Shown here: in pieces, positions 1-7,647 of the stretch
Layout: each line of letters opens with the position of its first letter
Position numbering within the stretch: position 1 is the first letter of the stretch
Assembly: GCF_024124375.1 (NCBI RefSeq)
Contig: NZ_JAMXRZ010000029.1
Coordinates: 1 to 37,950 of the forward strand
DNA: 37,950 nucleotides
DNA from: Klenkia sp. PcliD-1-E
GTDB taxonomy: Bacteria > Actinomycetota > Actinomycetes > Mycobacteriales > Geodermatophilaceae
Reading direction: 5' to 3'
Translations under genes and position numbers: made by a program
The notes under the pieces: generated by a model
The model's database searches: none
The model's input: only the letters and a program-made list of their open reading frames with translations
What the model was told of the DNA's origin: nothing

Positions 1-386
1 ACGTCGGGGTGCACCGGCGGGGCGGCCGGGGCGGGCTCCACCGAGTCCGGGTCGGCCGACGGCGCGTGTCGGGTGGCCCGGCGGCGCGGGCGGGCGGTGA
101 CGGTGGTGGGTTCCGGGGAGCTGAACTGGGCGCCGAAGCGGGGCGCCTCGGCGTCCTCCGCCGGCGCGCGGGTCGGCGGGATGGCCGCGGCCTCCAGGGT
201 CGCGGCGTCGGCCCGCAGCTCGGCGACCGGCTCCGCGGAGTCCTCGGCCGGCTCCTCGGTGGGCTCCTCGTCGGGGGCGGGCTCGCCGGCCGGGATGTCC
301 GGCGGGGTGGTGTCCTGCGGTTCGGCGACCTGCTGGTCCGGGGTCCCCGGTGTGGTGTCGCTGGTGGTGTCGTCGGTGTCGGCCAC
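1..386 (-). CDS. rne: Ribonuclease E/G family protein, N-terminal part (cut by window edge)
   Basis: Only the first ~128 residues are inside the window. The frame opens at a GTG at 386 with AGGAGG ten bases upstream. The visible protein is a low-complexity, Asp/Glu/Pro/Thr-rich segment starting VADTDDTTSDTTPG, turning basic around residue 108 (RPRRRATR). Actinobacterial RNase E/G proteins carry such a disordered extension before the S1 and catalytic domains, and in mycobacteria rne lies beside ndk and folC as here. No catalytic sequence is visible, so the assignment rests on composition and gene order. Alternative: another protein with an acidic disordered N-terminus. A leader of up to 296 bases precedes it, which would suit a regulated RNase transcript, but no element is demonstrated. 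Confidence 0.6.
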   Translation of the reverse strand, partial: MADTDDTTSDTTPGTPDQQVAEPQDTTPPDIPAGEPAPDEEPTEEPAEDSAEPVAELRADAATLEAAAIPPTRAPAEDAEAPRFGAQFSSPEPTTVTARPRRRATRHAPSADPDSVEPAPAAPPVHPD

Positions 387-682
387 GAAGGGCTCGCCTC
401 CTGGTGCGCCCCCGGGCGCCGATCGCCGAGGGCGACTGGCGGCCGCGCAGGGGCGCGGGTCGGGCGGGTCGGTACGCCGTGCGGCGCGCCGGGGCCCGCG
501 TGAAGTCTGTGCGCGGGACCCGGCCGGGTGACCGGGGTCCCGGGTGGTGCTGTGGTCGTGCTGGGCGCAGTGCTGGCTCGCGGGTGGAGCTGTGCTGGTG
601 CTGCAGAAGGCTGGGTGCGCCACGGCTGGCAGTTCGTGGTGCGGGTGACGGGCGCCGGCCCGGGTGCCCGGCGCCGTCCGGG
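387..682. other. Intergenic leader region upstream of the RNase E/G gene
   Basis: Non-coding gap of 296 bases between the DUF2344 gene and rne. It holds a stem-loop next to the DUF2344 stop (651-675), a 12-bp palindrome at 518-529 (ACCCGGCCGGGT), and a weak minus-strand promoter candidate: CAGACT at 504-509 with GTCACC 17 bases upstream. I see no convincing small gene in it. Confidence 0.4.
651..675 (-). terminator. Stem-loop after the DUF2344 gene
   Basis: GGCGCCGG (651-658) pairs with CCGGCGCC (668-675) around a 9-base loop, 8 bases beyond the stop of the DUF2344 gene. There is no T-tract, as is common for actinobacterial hairpin terminators, so function is inferred. Confidence 0.45.
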
Positions 683-1450
683 TCAGACCGGCTGGGGCTC
701 CCCCTGGCAGCGGGAGCCGGCCTCGCGGTCGGGCTCGAGCGGGTCGGTCACCTCACCGGTGCCGTCGAGCCGGCCCTGCGCCTCACGCACGGCCCGGGGG
801 GGCACCGGCGGGTGCAGGTCGGCGACGGCAGCCAGTGCGGCCAACACGTCGTCCGGTCGTACGGTAGGCGTCACCTGCCGTACCACCACGTGCAGTATGG
901 CACGACCTGCCTCCCCGGCCACCGATGCCGAGACCAGGGCGGCCCGGACGTCGACGTCCTTGGTGCCGTTCTTCGTGCGCTTGGCGACCATCGCCACCTC
1001 GGCCGACAGCAGCGCCCGGACCGCCGCGGACAGCTTCTCCGGGTCCACGTCGGCCAGGTCGATGCGCCAGCGGGTGGAGTCCAGCCGCTCCGCGAGCCCG
1101 CCGGTGCCCTCGCCGGCCTCCACGCACTCCAGGACGTCGATGCCCGGGGGCAGCGAGTCGTCCAGCGCCACCCGCACGGCCTCGGGGTCGCAGCGGACCG
1201 CCAGCCCGATCTCGACGTACTCCGCCTCCGACGCCGCACCCGTCGGCGCCGCACCCATGTAGCTGATCTTCGGGTGCGGGCTGAAGCCGGCGGAGAACGC
1301 CATCGGCACCTGCGCCCGGCGCAGCGCCCGCTCCAGGGCGCGCGCCAGGTCGCGGTGCGAGGCGAACCGCAGCGGGCCGCGCTTGGTGTAGCGCAGCCGC
1401 AGCTTCTGCACGGTGGGCGGCGGCGGGGGGCCGTCGGGCTGGCGGGCCAT
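683..1450 (-). CDS. TIGR03936-family radical-SAM-associated protein (DUF2344)
   Basis: 255-residue protein beginning MARQPDGPPPP, then the family core KLRLRYTKRGPLRFASHRDL followed by GFSPHPKISY. The family (TIGR03936/DUF2344) is always found with, or fused to, TIGR03960 radical SAM proteins; its biochemical role is not established. Here the ATG (1450) shares its A with the TGA of the upstream radical SAM gene (TGATG), so the two are almost certainly translated as a coupled unit, in effect a split version of the fused protein. Length is normal for the family. The C-terminus is followed by a stem-loop and then the RNase E/G gene, a neighbourhood also seen in other actinobacteria; a link to RNA or tRNA metabolism is inference only. 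Confidence 0.85.
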   Translation of the reverse strand: MARQPDGPPPPPTVQKLRLRYTKRGPLRFASHRDLARALERALRRAQVPMAFSAGFSPHPKISYMGAAPTGAASEAEYVEIGLAVRCDPEAVRVALDDSLPPGIDVLECVEAGEGTGGLAERLDSTRWRIDLADVDPEKLSAAVRALLSAEVAMVAKRTKNGTKDVDVRAALVSASVAGEAGRAILHVVVRQVTPTVRPDDVLAALAAVADLHPPVPPRAVREAQGRLDGTGEVTDPLEPDREAGSRCQGEPQPV

Positions 1451-3405
1451 CAGTGCGCGTGTGCCGTGGGCCGGGGCCCGGCGCCGACCGGGGTGAGCGG
1501 GATCAGCGAGCGGCCGGTGGGGCCGATCTGGATCTCGGTGCCCATGGTCGGGCAGACGCCGCAGTCGTAGCAGGGGGTCCACCGGCAGTCGGCGACCTCC
1601 TCCTCGCTGATCGCGTCCTGCCAGTCGTCCCAGAGCCACTCCTTGTCCAGGCCGGACTCCAGGTGGTCCCAGGGCAGCACCTCGTGCTCCCCGCGCTCGC
1701 GGGTGGTGTACCAGTCGAGGTCGACGCCGAAGGGCGCCAGCTCCTCGGCGGCCGCGGCCACCCACCGGTCGTAGGAGAAGTGCTCGCTCCAGCCGTCGAA
1801 GTGCCCGCCGTCGCGCCACACCCGCTCGATGACCCGGCCGACGCGGCGGTCCCCGCGGGACAGCAGGCCCTCGATGATCCCGGGCTTGCCGTCGTGGTAC
1901 CGGATGCCGATGGAGCGGCCCAGCCGGCGGTCGGCGTTGATCGCCTCGCGCAGCACCCGCAGCCGGTGGTCGATGGTCTCGGCCGAGGCCTGCGACGCCC
2001 ACTGGAAGGGGGTGTGCGGCTTGGGCACGAACCCGCCGATGGAGACGGTGCAGCGGATGTCCTTGGAGCCGCTGGCCTCCCGCCCGGCCCGGATGACCTC
2101 GGTGGCGAGCTCGGCGATCTCGAGCACGTCCTCGTCGGTCTCGGTGGGCAGGCCGCACATGAAGTAGAGCTTCACCTGCCGCCAGCCGTTGGCGTAGGCG
2201 GTGGTGACGGTGCGGACCAGGTCGTCCTTGGACACGGTCTTGTTGATCACCCGGCGGATGCGCTCGCTGCCGCCCTCGGGGGCGAAGGTGAGCCCGGAGC
2301 GGCGCCCGTTGCGGGACAGCTCGTTGGCCAGGGTCACGTTGAAGGCGTCCACCCGGGTCGAGGGCAGCGACAGGCCGGTGTTGGTGCCCTCGTACCGGTC
2401 GGCGAGCTCCGTGGCCAGCTGGCCGATCTCGGAGTGGTCGGCGCTGCTCAGGGAGAGCAGGCCCACCTCCTGGTAGCCGGTGGCCTTCAGGCCGGTGTCG
2501 ACCATCGAGCCGATGCCGGTGATGGTCCGCTCGCGCACCGGGCGGGTGATCATCCCGGCCTGGCAGAACCGGCAGCCGCGGGTGCAGCCGCGGAAGATCT
2601 CCACGCTCATCCGCTCGTGCACGCTCTCGGCGAGCGGGACCAGCGGCTGCTTGGGGTAGGGCCACTCGTCGAGGTCCATCACGGTGCGCTTGGCCACCTG
2701 CGCGGGGACGTCGTCCCGGGTGCGGGTGAAGGCCTCGATGGTGCCGTCGGGCAGGTAGCTGACCGCGTAGAACTGCGGCACGTAGACGCCCTCGACGCGG
2801 GCCAGGCGGGCCAGCAGCTCGGTGCGCCCGCCGGGGCGGCCGGCGTCCTTCCAGGCGGCGACGACGTCGGTGATGTCGCCGACGACCTGCTCGCCGTCGC
2901 CGAGCACCGCGCAGTCCACGAAGTCCGCGACCGGCTCGGGGTTGAACGCCGCGTGCCCGCCGGCGACGACGACCGGGTGGGTCTCGTCGCGGTCATGAGC
3001 GTGCAGCGGGACGCCGGCGAGGTCGAGCGCCTCGAGCAGGTTGGTGTAGCCGAGCTCGGTGGCGAAGCTGACGCCGAGGACGTCGAAGTCGAGCACCGGC
3101 CGGTGGTTCTCCAGCGTGAACTGCCCGACGCCGTGCTCGCGCATGAGCGCGGCGAGGTCGGGCCACACGGCGTAGGTGCGCTCGGCCAGGGCGTCGGGGC
3201 GCTCGTTGAGCACCTCGTACAGGATCATCAGGCCCTGGTTGGGCAGGCCGACCTCGTAGGCGTCGGGGTACATGAGCGCCCAGTGGACGGCGACGTCGTC
3301 CCACGGCTTGGTCTGGGCGTTCAGCTCGCCGCCGACGTACTGGATCGGCTTCTGCACCTGGGCCAGCAGCGGCTCGAGTCGGGGGTACAGGCTCTCGACA
3401 GTCAT
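1450..3405 (-). CDS. TIGR03960-family B12-binding/radical SAM protein
   Basis: 651 residues from the ATG at 3405 (MTVESLYPRLEPLL); an in-frame ATG at 3444 would add 13 residues but lies across a terminator-like palindrome, so the shorter form is preferred. The N-terminal ~200 residues look like the cobalamin-binding-like fold of this class (GVSFATELGYTNLLEAL; VVVAGGHAAFNPEP). The radical SAM cluster motif CxxxCxxC is at about residues 272-279 (RGCTRGCRFCQAG), so a [4Fe-4S] cluster and S-adenosylmethionine use are expected. A second cysteine group near the C-terminus (CRWTPCYDCGVC) could hold an auxiliary cluster. The substrate is unknown. Translation is coupled to the DUF2344 gene. Confidence 0.88.
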   Translation of the reverse strand: MTVESLYPRLEPLLAQVQKPIQYVGGELNAQTKPWDDVAVHWALMYPDAYEVGLPNQGLMILYEVLNERPDALAERTYAVWPDLAALMREHGVGQFTLENHRPVLDFDVLGVSFATELGYTNLLEALDLAGVPLHAHDRDETHPVVVAGGHAAFNPEPVADFVDCAVLGDGEQVVGDITDVVAAWKDAGRPGGRTELLARLARVEGVYVPQFYAVSYLPDGTIEAFTRTRDDVPAQVAKRTVMDLDEWPYPKQPLVPLAESVHERMSVEIFRGCTRGCRFCQAGMITRPVRERTITGIGSMVDTGLKATGYQEVGLLSLSSADHSEIGQLATELADRYEGTNTGLSLPSTRVDAFNVTLANELSRNGRRSGLTFAPEGGSERIRRVINKTVSKDDLVRTVTTAYANGWRQVKLYFMCGLPTETDEDVLEIAELATEVIRAGREASGSKDIRCTVSIGGFVPKPHTPFQWASQASAETIDHRLRVLREAINADRRLGRSIGIRYHDGKPGIIEGLLSRGDRRVGRVIERVWRDGGHFDGWSEHFSYDRWVAAAAEELAPFGVDLDWYTTRERGEHEVLPWDHLESGLDKEWLWDDWQDAISEEEVADCRWTPCYDCGVCPTMGTEIQIGPTGRSLIPLTPVGAGPRPTAHAH

Positions 3406-3421
3406 GGCGCGACCCAGGGTA

Positions 3422-3441
3422 GCCGGGCCCGCGGGCCCGGC
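3422..3441 (-). terminator. Perfect 20-bp GC palindrome between ndk and the radical SAM gene
   Basis: GCCGGGCCC/GGGCCCGGC form a perfect 20-base palindrome 7 bases after the ndk stop and 16 bases before the radical SAM start. It is probably the ndk terminator or an attenuator, and it makes the upstream ATG at 3444 unlikely as a start. Confidence 0.5.
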
Positions 3442-3448
3442 CACCAGC

Positions 3449-3856
3449 TCACAGGGACGGGAAGAACAGCCCGATCTCGCGCTGGGCCGACTCCGGGGAG
3501 TCCGAGCCGTGCACGATGTTGTTCTGCACCTCGAGGGCGAAGTCGCCGCGGATGGTGCCCGGGGCGGCCTTGACCGGGTCGGTGGCGCCGGCCAGGGCCC
3601 GGAAGGCCTCGATGGCCCGGGGGCCCTCGGCGACCAGGGCCAGCAGGGGGCCGCCGGTGATGAAGTCGACCAGCGAGCCGAAGAAGGGCTTCTCGGCGTG
3701 CTCGGCGTAGTGCTGCTCGGCGGTCTCGCGGGGCAGGGTGCGCAGCTCGGCGGCCACCAGCCGCAGGCCCTTGGCCTCCAGCCGCGAGACGACCTCGCCG
3801 ACGAGGCCGCGGGCGACGCCGTCGGGCTTGACCAGGATCAGGGTGCGCTCAGTCAC
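3449..3856 (-). CDS. ndk: Nucleoside diphosphate kinase
   Basis: 135 residues, full length for the family. Transfers the gamma-phosphate between nucleoside tri- and diphosphates through a phosphohistidine. The start [20 protein letters not shown] is diagnostic, and the phospho-accepting histidine is His116 in [16 protein letters not shown] start at 3856; the stretch before it has no strong ribosome site, and the gene begins 11 bases after the DUF3048 stop, so co-transcription is likely. ndk near folC, valS and rne matches the mycobacterial order. Nothing is missing or disrupted. Confidence 0.97.
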   Translation of the reverse strand: MTERTLILVKPDGVARGLVGEVVSRLEAKGLRLVAAELRTLPRETAEQHYAEHAEKPFFGSLVDFITGGPLLALVAEGPRAIEAFRALAGATDPVKAAPGTIRGDFALEVQNNIVHGSDSPESAQREIGLFFPSL

Positions 3857-3867
3857 GAGGCCGGAGC

Positions 3868-4935
3868 CTACGGAAGCGTCGTGACCGTCCCGCTGCCGGT
3901 GGGCACCAGCTCCACCCAGGTGGTCCCGGGGGCGAGCAGCACCGGGCTGCCGTCGGCGGCGGTGAGGACGACGGGGTCGCCGTCGGCCCCCTTGGACCAG
4001 GTGACCGTGGCCGTGCGGCCCCCGGTGGCGACGACGGCCTCTCCCCCGCGACCGGACAGCAGGGTCTCGGGCACGTGGTTGCCGGCCGGGTCCAGCGCGC
4101 CGGTCTGCACGACCTCCACCCGCAGGACGACGACGTTGGTCGCCGCCACCCGGACGCCGTCGGCGGCGAACGCGGGGTCGGCGCCCTCGGCCCGCTCCCA
4201 CACCCGGGTGACCGGGTTCCACGTCCACGACGGCACCGCCTCGGGCGACAGCCGCAGGTCCAACCGGCTGGTCGGGGCACCGGCCACCACCGTGGTCTGG
4301 GTGCCCGCGGTGGGCGCGTAGCCGAACTGGGCCGCGGGCGGGGCCTGGTGGGCGGGGTCGGCGGCGGCGTAGAGCGGCGCGGGGTCGAGGTAGACGTTGT
4401 GCGGCGCCGACCGCGGACCCTGTCGCGCGAAGCCGTCGTCCCCGGCGTCGAAGCTGAACAGCTGCAGCCCGGCTGCGGTGACCGCCTGCAGGTACTGGCC
4501 CTGGCCGCCGGAGGTCGCGAACAGCCCGTGCAGCGGCGCGGTGATCGCCGGGTCCATCGGCCGGGTGGAGCGGACCGGCCCGATGCTGGCCGGCAGGCGG
4601 GACTGGTAGACCGCGACCAGCCGGCTGGTGCCGCCCTCGACCAGCTGCTCCCAGACGACGTCGGCCTCGGTGAGCCCCGCCTGCGGCCGCGCGATCGGCG
4701 GGTTCTCGATCTTGACGGCGAGCGCCGGCCGGGGGTCGACGGCGGCCACCGGCAGCCCGGTGAGCGGGGCGACCGGCTGCGGCGCGGGTGTGGTGGTCGG
4801 CGGCGCGGCGCTGGTCGGGGGAGCCGCGGTCGAGGTCGTGGGTGCAGCGGCCGGGGCCGGCTCGTCGGCCCCGCAACCGCTCAGCAGCACCACCAGGGCC
4901 ACCGCTGCGGCCCGGTTCCTGGTCGTCGCTCGCAC
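3868..4935 (-). CDS. DUF3048 domain lipoprotein (YerB-like)
   Basis: 355 residues from GTG 4935, chosen because GGGAG sits 8 bases upstream; a GTG at 4950 would add five residues without a good ribosome site. It has a lipoprotein signal with lipobox LSGC (Cys21) and a Pro/Ala/Thr-rich linker, then the DUF3048 core: [49 protein letters not shown] and a C-terminal domain with [12 protein letters not shown]. It is expected on the outer face of the membrane. Bacillus YerB belongs to this family; its molecular role is not settled. It is transcribed away from the HTH/ClpN cassette and toward ndk. Confidence 0.88.
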   Translation of the reverse strand: MRATTRNRAAAVALVVLLSGCGADEPAPAAAPTTSTAAPPTSAAPPTTTPAPQPVAPLTGLPVAAVDPRPALAVKIENPPIARPQAGLTEADVVWEQLVEGGTSRLVAVYQSRLPASIGPVRSTRPMDPAITAPLHGLFATSGGQGQYLQAVTAAGLQLFSFDAGDDGFARQGPRSAPHNVYLDPAPLYAAADPAHQAPPAAQFGYAPTAGTQTTVVAGAPTSRLDLRLSPEAVPSWTWNPVTRVWERAEGADPAFAADGVRVAATNVVVLRVEVVQTGALDPAGNHVPETLLSGRGGEAVVATGGRTATVTWSKGADGDPVVLTAADGSPVLLAPGTTWVELVPTGSGTVTTLP

Positions 4936-5007
4936 GCCACACGCTCCCACGGGCTCGGTCGTCCCCCACCCACCCCATCGGCGGGCCGCTCCGCCGACCG
5001 CACCCGC

Positions 5008-5050
5008 GTCAACCTGGGTTGACAGGCGACCGACGTCAACCTACGTTGAC
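5008..5050 (+). promoter_or_regulatory. Leaderless promoter covered by two GTCAAC-N4-GTTGAC operators
   Basis: Two inverted repeats with the same arms, GTCAACCTGGGTTGAC (5008-5023) and GTCAACCTACGTTGAC (5035-5050), have centres 27 bases apart. A consensus -35 TTGACA (5019-5024) overlaps the right half of the first, and TACGTT (5042-5047) lies inside the second with an exact 17-base spacer, so initiation would fall at or next to the ATG at 5055. Each operator covers one promoter hexamer. Autorepression by the HTH protein encoded directly downstream is the obvious inference. Confidence 0.8.
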
Positions 5051-5054
5051 GAAC

Positions 5055-5276
5055 ATGGCCTCCCCCACCGACGCCGTCGCCACCGCGGCCGCCGACGACC
5101 CCGCCACGGGCCTGCGCGGGGTCCGGGCACTGCGCGAGCTCGCCGACCGCCTCGAGGTGCACCAGGTCCGCGCCGCCCGCGCGCACGGCTGGTCCTGGCA
5201 GGAGGTCGCCGACGCCCTCGGCGTCAGCCGGCAGGCCGTCCACAAGAAGCACGCCCGCTCCCGGAAGGAGCCCTGA
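5055..5276 (+). CDS. Small helix-turn-helix DNA-binding protein
   Basis: 73 residues starting MASPTDAVATAAADD at an ATG that appears leaderless. An acidic/Ala N-terminus is followed by LRALRELADRLEVHQ-like helices and a clear HTH at about residues 45-70 (GWSWQEVADALGVSRQAVHKKH). The protein is all DNA-binding domain, with no sensor domain visible. Its stop is one base from the GTG of the ClpN gene, so the two form a bicistron. Such HTH plus Clp N-domain pairs recur in actinobacteria. It probably binds the doubled GTCAAC/GTTGAC dyad over its own promoter; the signal that releases it is unknown, and the ClpN partner is a candidate modulator. Confidence 0.85.
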   Translation: MASPTDAVATAAADDPATGLRGVRALRELADRLEVHQVRAARAHGWSWQEVADALGVSRQAVHKKHARSRKEP

Positions 5277-5277
5277 G

Positions 5278-5784
5278 GTGTTCGAACGCTTCACCACCGA
5301 GGCCCGGACGGCCGTCGTCCGGGCCGAGGACGTCGCCCGCACGACCGGCGCCGACCGGGTCGGACCCGTGCACCTGTTGCTGGCGGTCGCGGCCGGCGCG
5401 GGCACCGGCGCCGACGCGCTCCGCCGGGCAGGGTTGGACCCCGACCAGGCCCGGCGGGCAGCCGCCGACCTGGACGGCGCCTCGCTCGCCGCGCTCGGGG
5501 TGGACCTCGAGCAGGTGCGGGAGCTGGCCGAGCGGACCTTCGGGGCCGGCGCCCTGGACCGCCCCGCCCACAGCGGGCACCTGCGGTTCACCGAGGGCGC
5601 GAAGCGGGCCCTGCAGGAGGCGCTGCGGGCCGCGGTCGCCCGCGGCCGGCGCCGTCTCGACGACGGCTCCGTGCTGCTCGGCGTCCTGGCCGTGCAGGAC
5701 GCCGCGGTGGTCGCGGTGCTCCGCGACCAGCGGGTGGACCCCCGCGTCGTGCGCGACCACCTGGACGGTCCGCGGGCGGCCTGA
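5278..5784 (+). CDS. Clp N-terminal-domain protein lacking an ATPase module
   Basis: 168 residues from GTG 5278, with AAGGAG seven bases upstream inside the end of the HTH gene. Two Clp_N repeats are visible: MFERFTTEARTAVVRAEDVA with GPVHLLLAV in the first half, and LRFTEGAKRALQEALRAAV with VLLGVLAVQD in the second half. In ClpA/ClpC these domains receive substrates and adaptors, but the protein ends here with no Walker motifs, so it cannot unfold proteins itself. Plausible roles are sequestering a ClpC adaptor or substrate, or sensing misfolded protein for the HTH partner; both are inference. Weaker similarity is expected to the ClpC2-type decoys described in actinobacteria. Confidence 0.88.
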   Translation: MFERFTTEARTAVVRAEDVARTTGADRVGPVHLLLAVAAGAGTGADALRRAGLDPDQARRAAADLDGASLAALGVDLEQVRELAERTFGAGALDRPAHSGHLRFTEGAKRALQEALRAAVARGRRRLDDGSVLLGVLAVQDAAVVAVLRDQRVDPRVVRDHLDGPRAA

Positions 5785-5812
5785 CCCCGTCCGCCCGGGC
5801 CCGCACCGGGGT

Positions 5813-6214
5813 TCAGCCAGCCTGGTCCGGGCGGGCAGGCGGGTCGGGCACCGGCCCGAAGGGCGACCCGACGAGGTCCTTGCGGGTCTGCAGCAGGTAC
5901 AGCCAGATGAGCAGGAACACCCCGCCGACGAACCACATGGCACTCGACGCCAGGCCGGTGAGCAGCAGCGGGACCTGCAGGACGGTGCCGACCAGCAGGC
6001 CCTGCGGCCGGCGCTGCACCCCGCTGGCCAGCACGAGCACCACGGCCAGCACGACCAGCACGGCGAGCACCCCGCCGCCCAGGCCGTCGGTCCGCGCGAC
6101 CGCCCGGGGCACGAACAGGACGGCGAGGCCCTCCAGGAACAGGGTGGCCGCCGCCGCGCCGCCCAGCGCCTTGGCCGCCCGGGCCGGGTCGGCCGCCCGC
6201 GGGGTGCTGCTCAT
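5813..6214 (-). CDS. DUF4233 membrane protein
   Basis: 133 residues (start MSSTPRAADPAR) with about four hydrophobic segments: AAAATLFLEGLAVLFV, VLAVLVVLAVVLVLA, LLVGTVLQVPLLLTGL and MWFVGGVFLLIWLYLL, then a Pro-rich tail. It belongs to the small integral membrane family DUF4233, which in mycobacteria also lies immediately downstream of folC. ATG 6214 overlaps the folC stop by four bases (ATGA), so it is translationally coupled to folC. Function unknown. The stop faces the ClpN gene end-to-end with a 28-base gap. Confidence 0.87.
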   Translation of the reverse strand: MSSTPRAADPARAAKALGGAAAATLFLEGLAVLFVPRAVARTDGLGGGVLAVLVVLAVVLVLASGVQRRPQGLLVGTVLQVPLLLTGLASSAMWFVGGVFLLIWLYLLQTRKDLVGSPFGPVPDPPARPDQAG

Positions 6215-7605
6215 GCGTCCCTGCGCCCCATCAGGGTGCGGGCCTCCCCGGCGGTGATGACGCTGCCGGTGACCAGCACGCCGGAGCCGCCGAGGGCGTG
6301 GTCGGGACCGGCCTCGGCGAGCTCGATCGCCGACTCCAGCGCGTCGGTCAACCGGGGGTGCACGCTCACCCGGTCGGCGCCGAAGACGTCCACGGCGAGG
6401 GCCCCCAGCTCGTCGGCGGGCATCGCCCGGGCCGAGCTGTTCTGGGTGACCACCAGCTCGGCGCACAACGGCTCCAGAGCGGCGAGCATGCCGGCGACGT
6501 CCTTGCCGCGGACGCACCCGACGACCCCGACCAGCCGGGTGAAGTCGAAGGACTCCCGCACCGCGTCGACGGTCACCGCCATCCCGGCCGGGTTGTGCGC
6601 CGCGTCGACCAGCACGGTCGGCGAGGTGCGCACCCGCTCCAGCCGGCCCGGCGAGCGCACGGCCGCGAACGCCGCGCGCACGACCTCCGGGTCGACCGGG
6701 CCGCTGGCCGCACCGGCGCCCAGGAACGCCTCGACCGCGGCCAGCGCCACGGTGGCGTTCTGCGCCTGGTGCGCGCCGAACAGCGGCAGGTAGACCTCGG
6801 GGTACTCCCCGCCCAGGCCCTGGATGCGCAGCTGCTGCCCGCCGACGGCGACCTTCCGCTCCAGCAGGCCGAACTCGGTGCCCTCCCGCGCGACGGTCGC
6901 CTCGACCTCCACGGCCCGGCGGACGAGCGCCTCGAGCGCGCCGGGCGGTTGGTGGGCGAGCACGGCGACGACGTCGGGCCCCGGCACGCCCTCCTCGGTG
7001 GGCGGCGCGGGCTTGATGATCCCGGCCTTCTCGGTGGCGATGCTGGCGACGTCGGGCCCGAGGTACTCGGCGTGGTCGAGCGAGACGGGCGTGACGACGG
7101 CGACCCGGGCGTCCACGACGTTGGTGGCGTCCCAGGTGCCGCCCATGCCGACCTCGACCACGGCGACGTCGACCGGCGTCTCGGCGAACGCGGCGTAGGC
7201 CATCGCGACCACGACCTCGAAGAAGGACATCGGGACGTCGGAGGAGCCGTCGACCATGCGCACGTACGGGGCGACGTCGTCGTGCACCTCGACGAACCGC
7301 TCGGCGCTGATCGGCCTGCCGTCGACCACGATCCGCTCCCGCACCGACTCCAGGTGCGGGCTGGTGAACCGCCCGACCCGCAGCCCGAAGCCGCGCAGCA
7401 GCTCGTCGACCATCCGGGCGGTCGAGGTCTTGCCGTTCGTCCCGGTCACGTGGACGACGGGGAAGGCGCGGTGCGGCGAGCCCAGCAGGTCCAGCACCGC
7501 GGAGATGCGGGTGAGGCTGGGCTCCAGGCGGCTCTCGGGCCACCGGGCCAGGAGCTCGGCCTCGACGCGGGCCTCGTCGCGGGACCGGTCACGGGAGGTG
7601 GTCAC
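6211..7605 (-). CDS. folC: Bifunctional dihydrofolate synthase / folylpolyglutamate synthase
   Basis: 464 residues from GTG 7605 (VTTSRDRSRDEARVEAELLARW). Adds glutamate to dihydropteroate and folates with ATP in the cytoplasm. The Mur-ligase P-loop is at residues 53-60 (VTGTNGKTS), followed by RFTSPHLESVRERI, EVGMGGTWDATNV and SLDHAEYLG, all characteristic of FolC; the C-terminal Mur domain carries DAAHNPAGM. Length is normal. The gene diverges from valS with only 42 bases between starts, so the two promoters overlap; CATTCT at 7613-7618 on the minus strand could be a -10 for a near-leaderless transcript. DUF4233 follows with a 4-base overlap. Confidence 0.96.
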   Translation of the reverse strand: MTTSRDRSRDEARVEAELLARWPESRLEPSLTRISAVLDLLGSPHRAFPVVHVTGTNGKTSTARMVDELLRGFGLRVGRFTSPHLESVRERIVVDGRPISAERFVEVHDDVAPYVRMVDGSSDVPMSFFEVVVAMAYAAFAETPVDVAVVEVGMGGTWDATNVVDARVAVVTPVSLDHAEYLGPDVASIATEKAGIIKPAPPTEEGVPGPDVVAVLAHQPPGALEALVRRAVEVEATVAREGTEFGLLERKVAVGGQQLRIQGLGGEYPEVYLPLFGAHQAQNATVALAAVEAFLGAGAASGPVDPEVVRAAFAAVRSPGRLERVRTSPTVLVDAAHNPAGMAVTVDAVRESFDFTRLVGVVGCVRGKDVAGMLAALEPLCAELVVTQNSSARAMPADELGALAVDVFGADRVSVHPRLTDALESAIELAEAGPDHALGGSGVLVTGSVITAGEARTLMGRRDA

Positions 7606-7635
7606 TCCGTCAAGAATGCCAGTCGCGGGGCTTCC

Positions 7636-7641
7636 TAGGAT
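7636..7641 (+). promoter_or_regulatory. Candidate -10 of a leaderless valS promoter
   Basis: TAGGAT ends six bases before the valS ATG at 7648, the spacing expected when transcription starts at the A of the start codon. No ribosome site lies in front of the ATG. No clear -35 is visible. Confidence 0.5.
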
Positions 7642-7647
7642 GGGCGC

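Noticed and set aside
3405-3444. Upstream ATG at 3444 as the radical SAM gene start
   Set aside because: It would translate through a perfect terminator-like palindrome and adds residues (MAGPAGPATLGRA) not expected in the family.
1453-3573. Long plus-strand open frame opposite the radical SAM gene
   Set aside because: It is an antisense shadow; the minus strand holds a complete protein with cluster motif and ribosome context.
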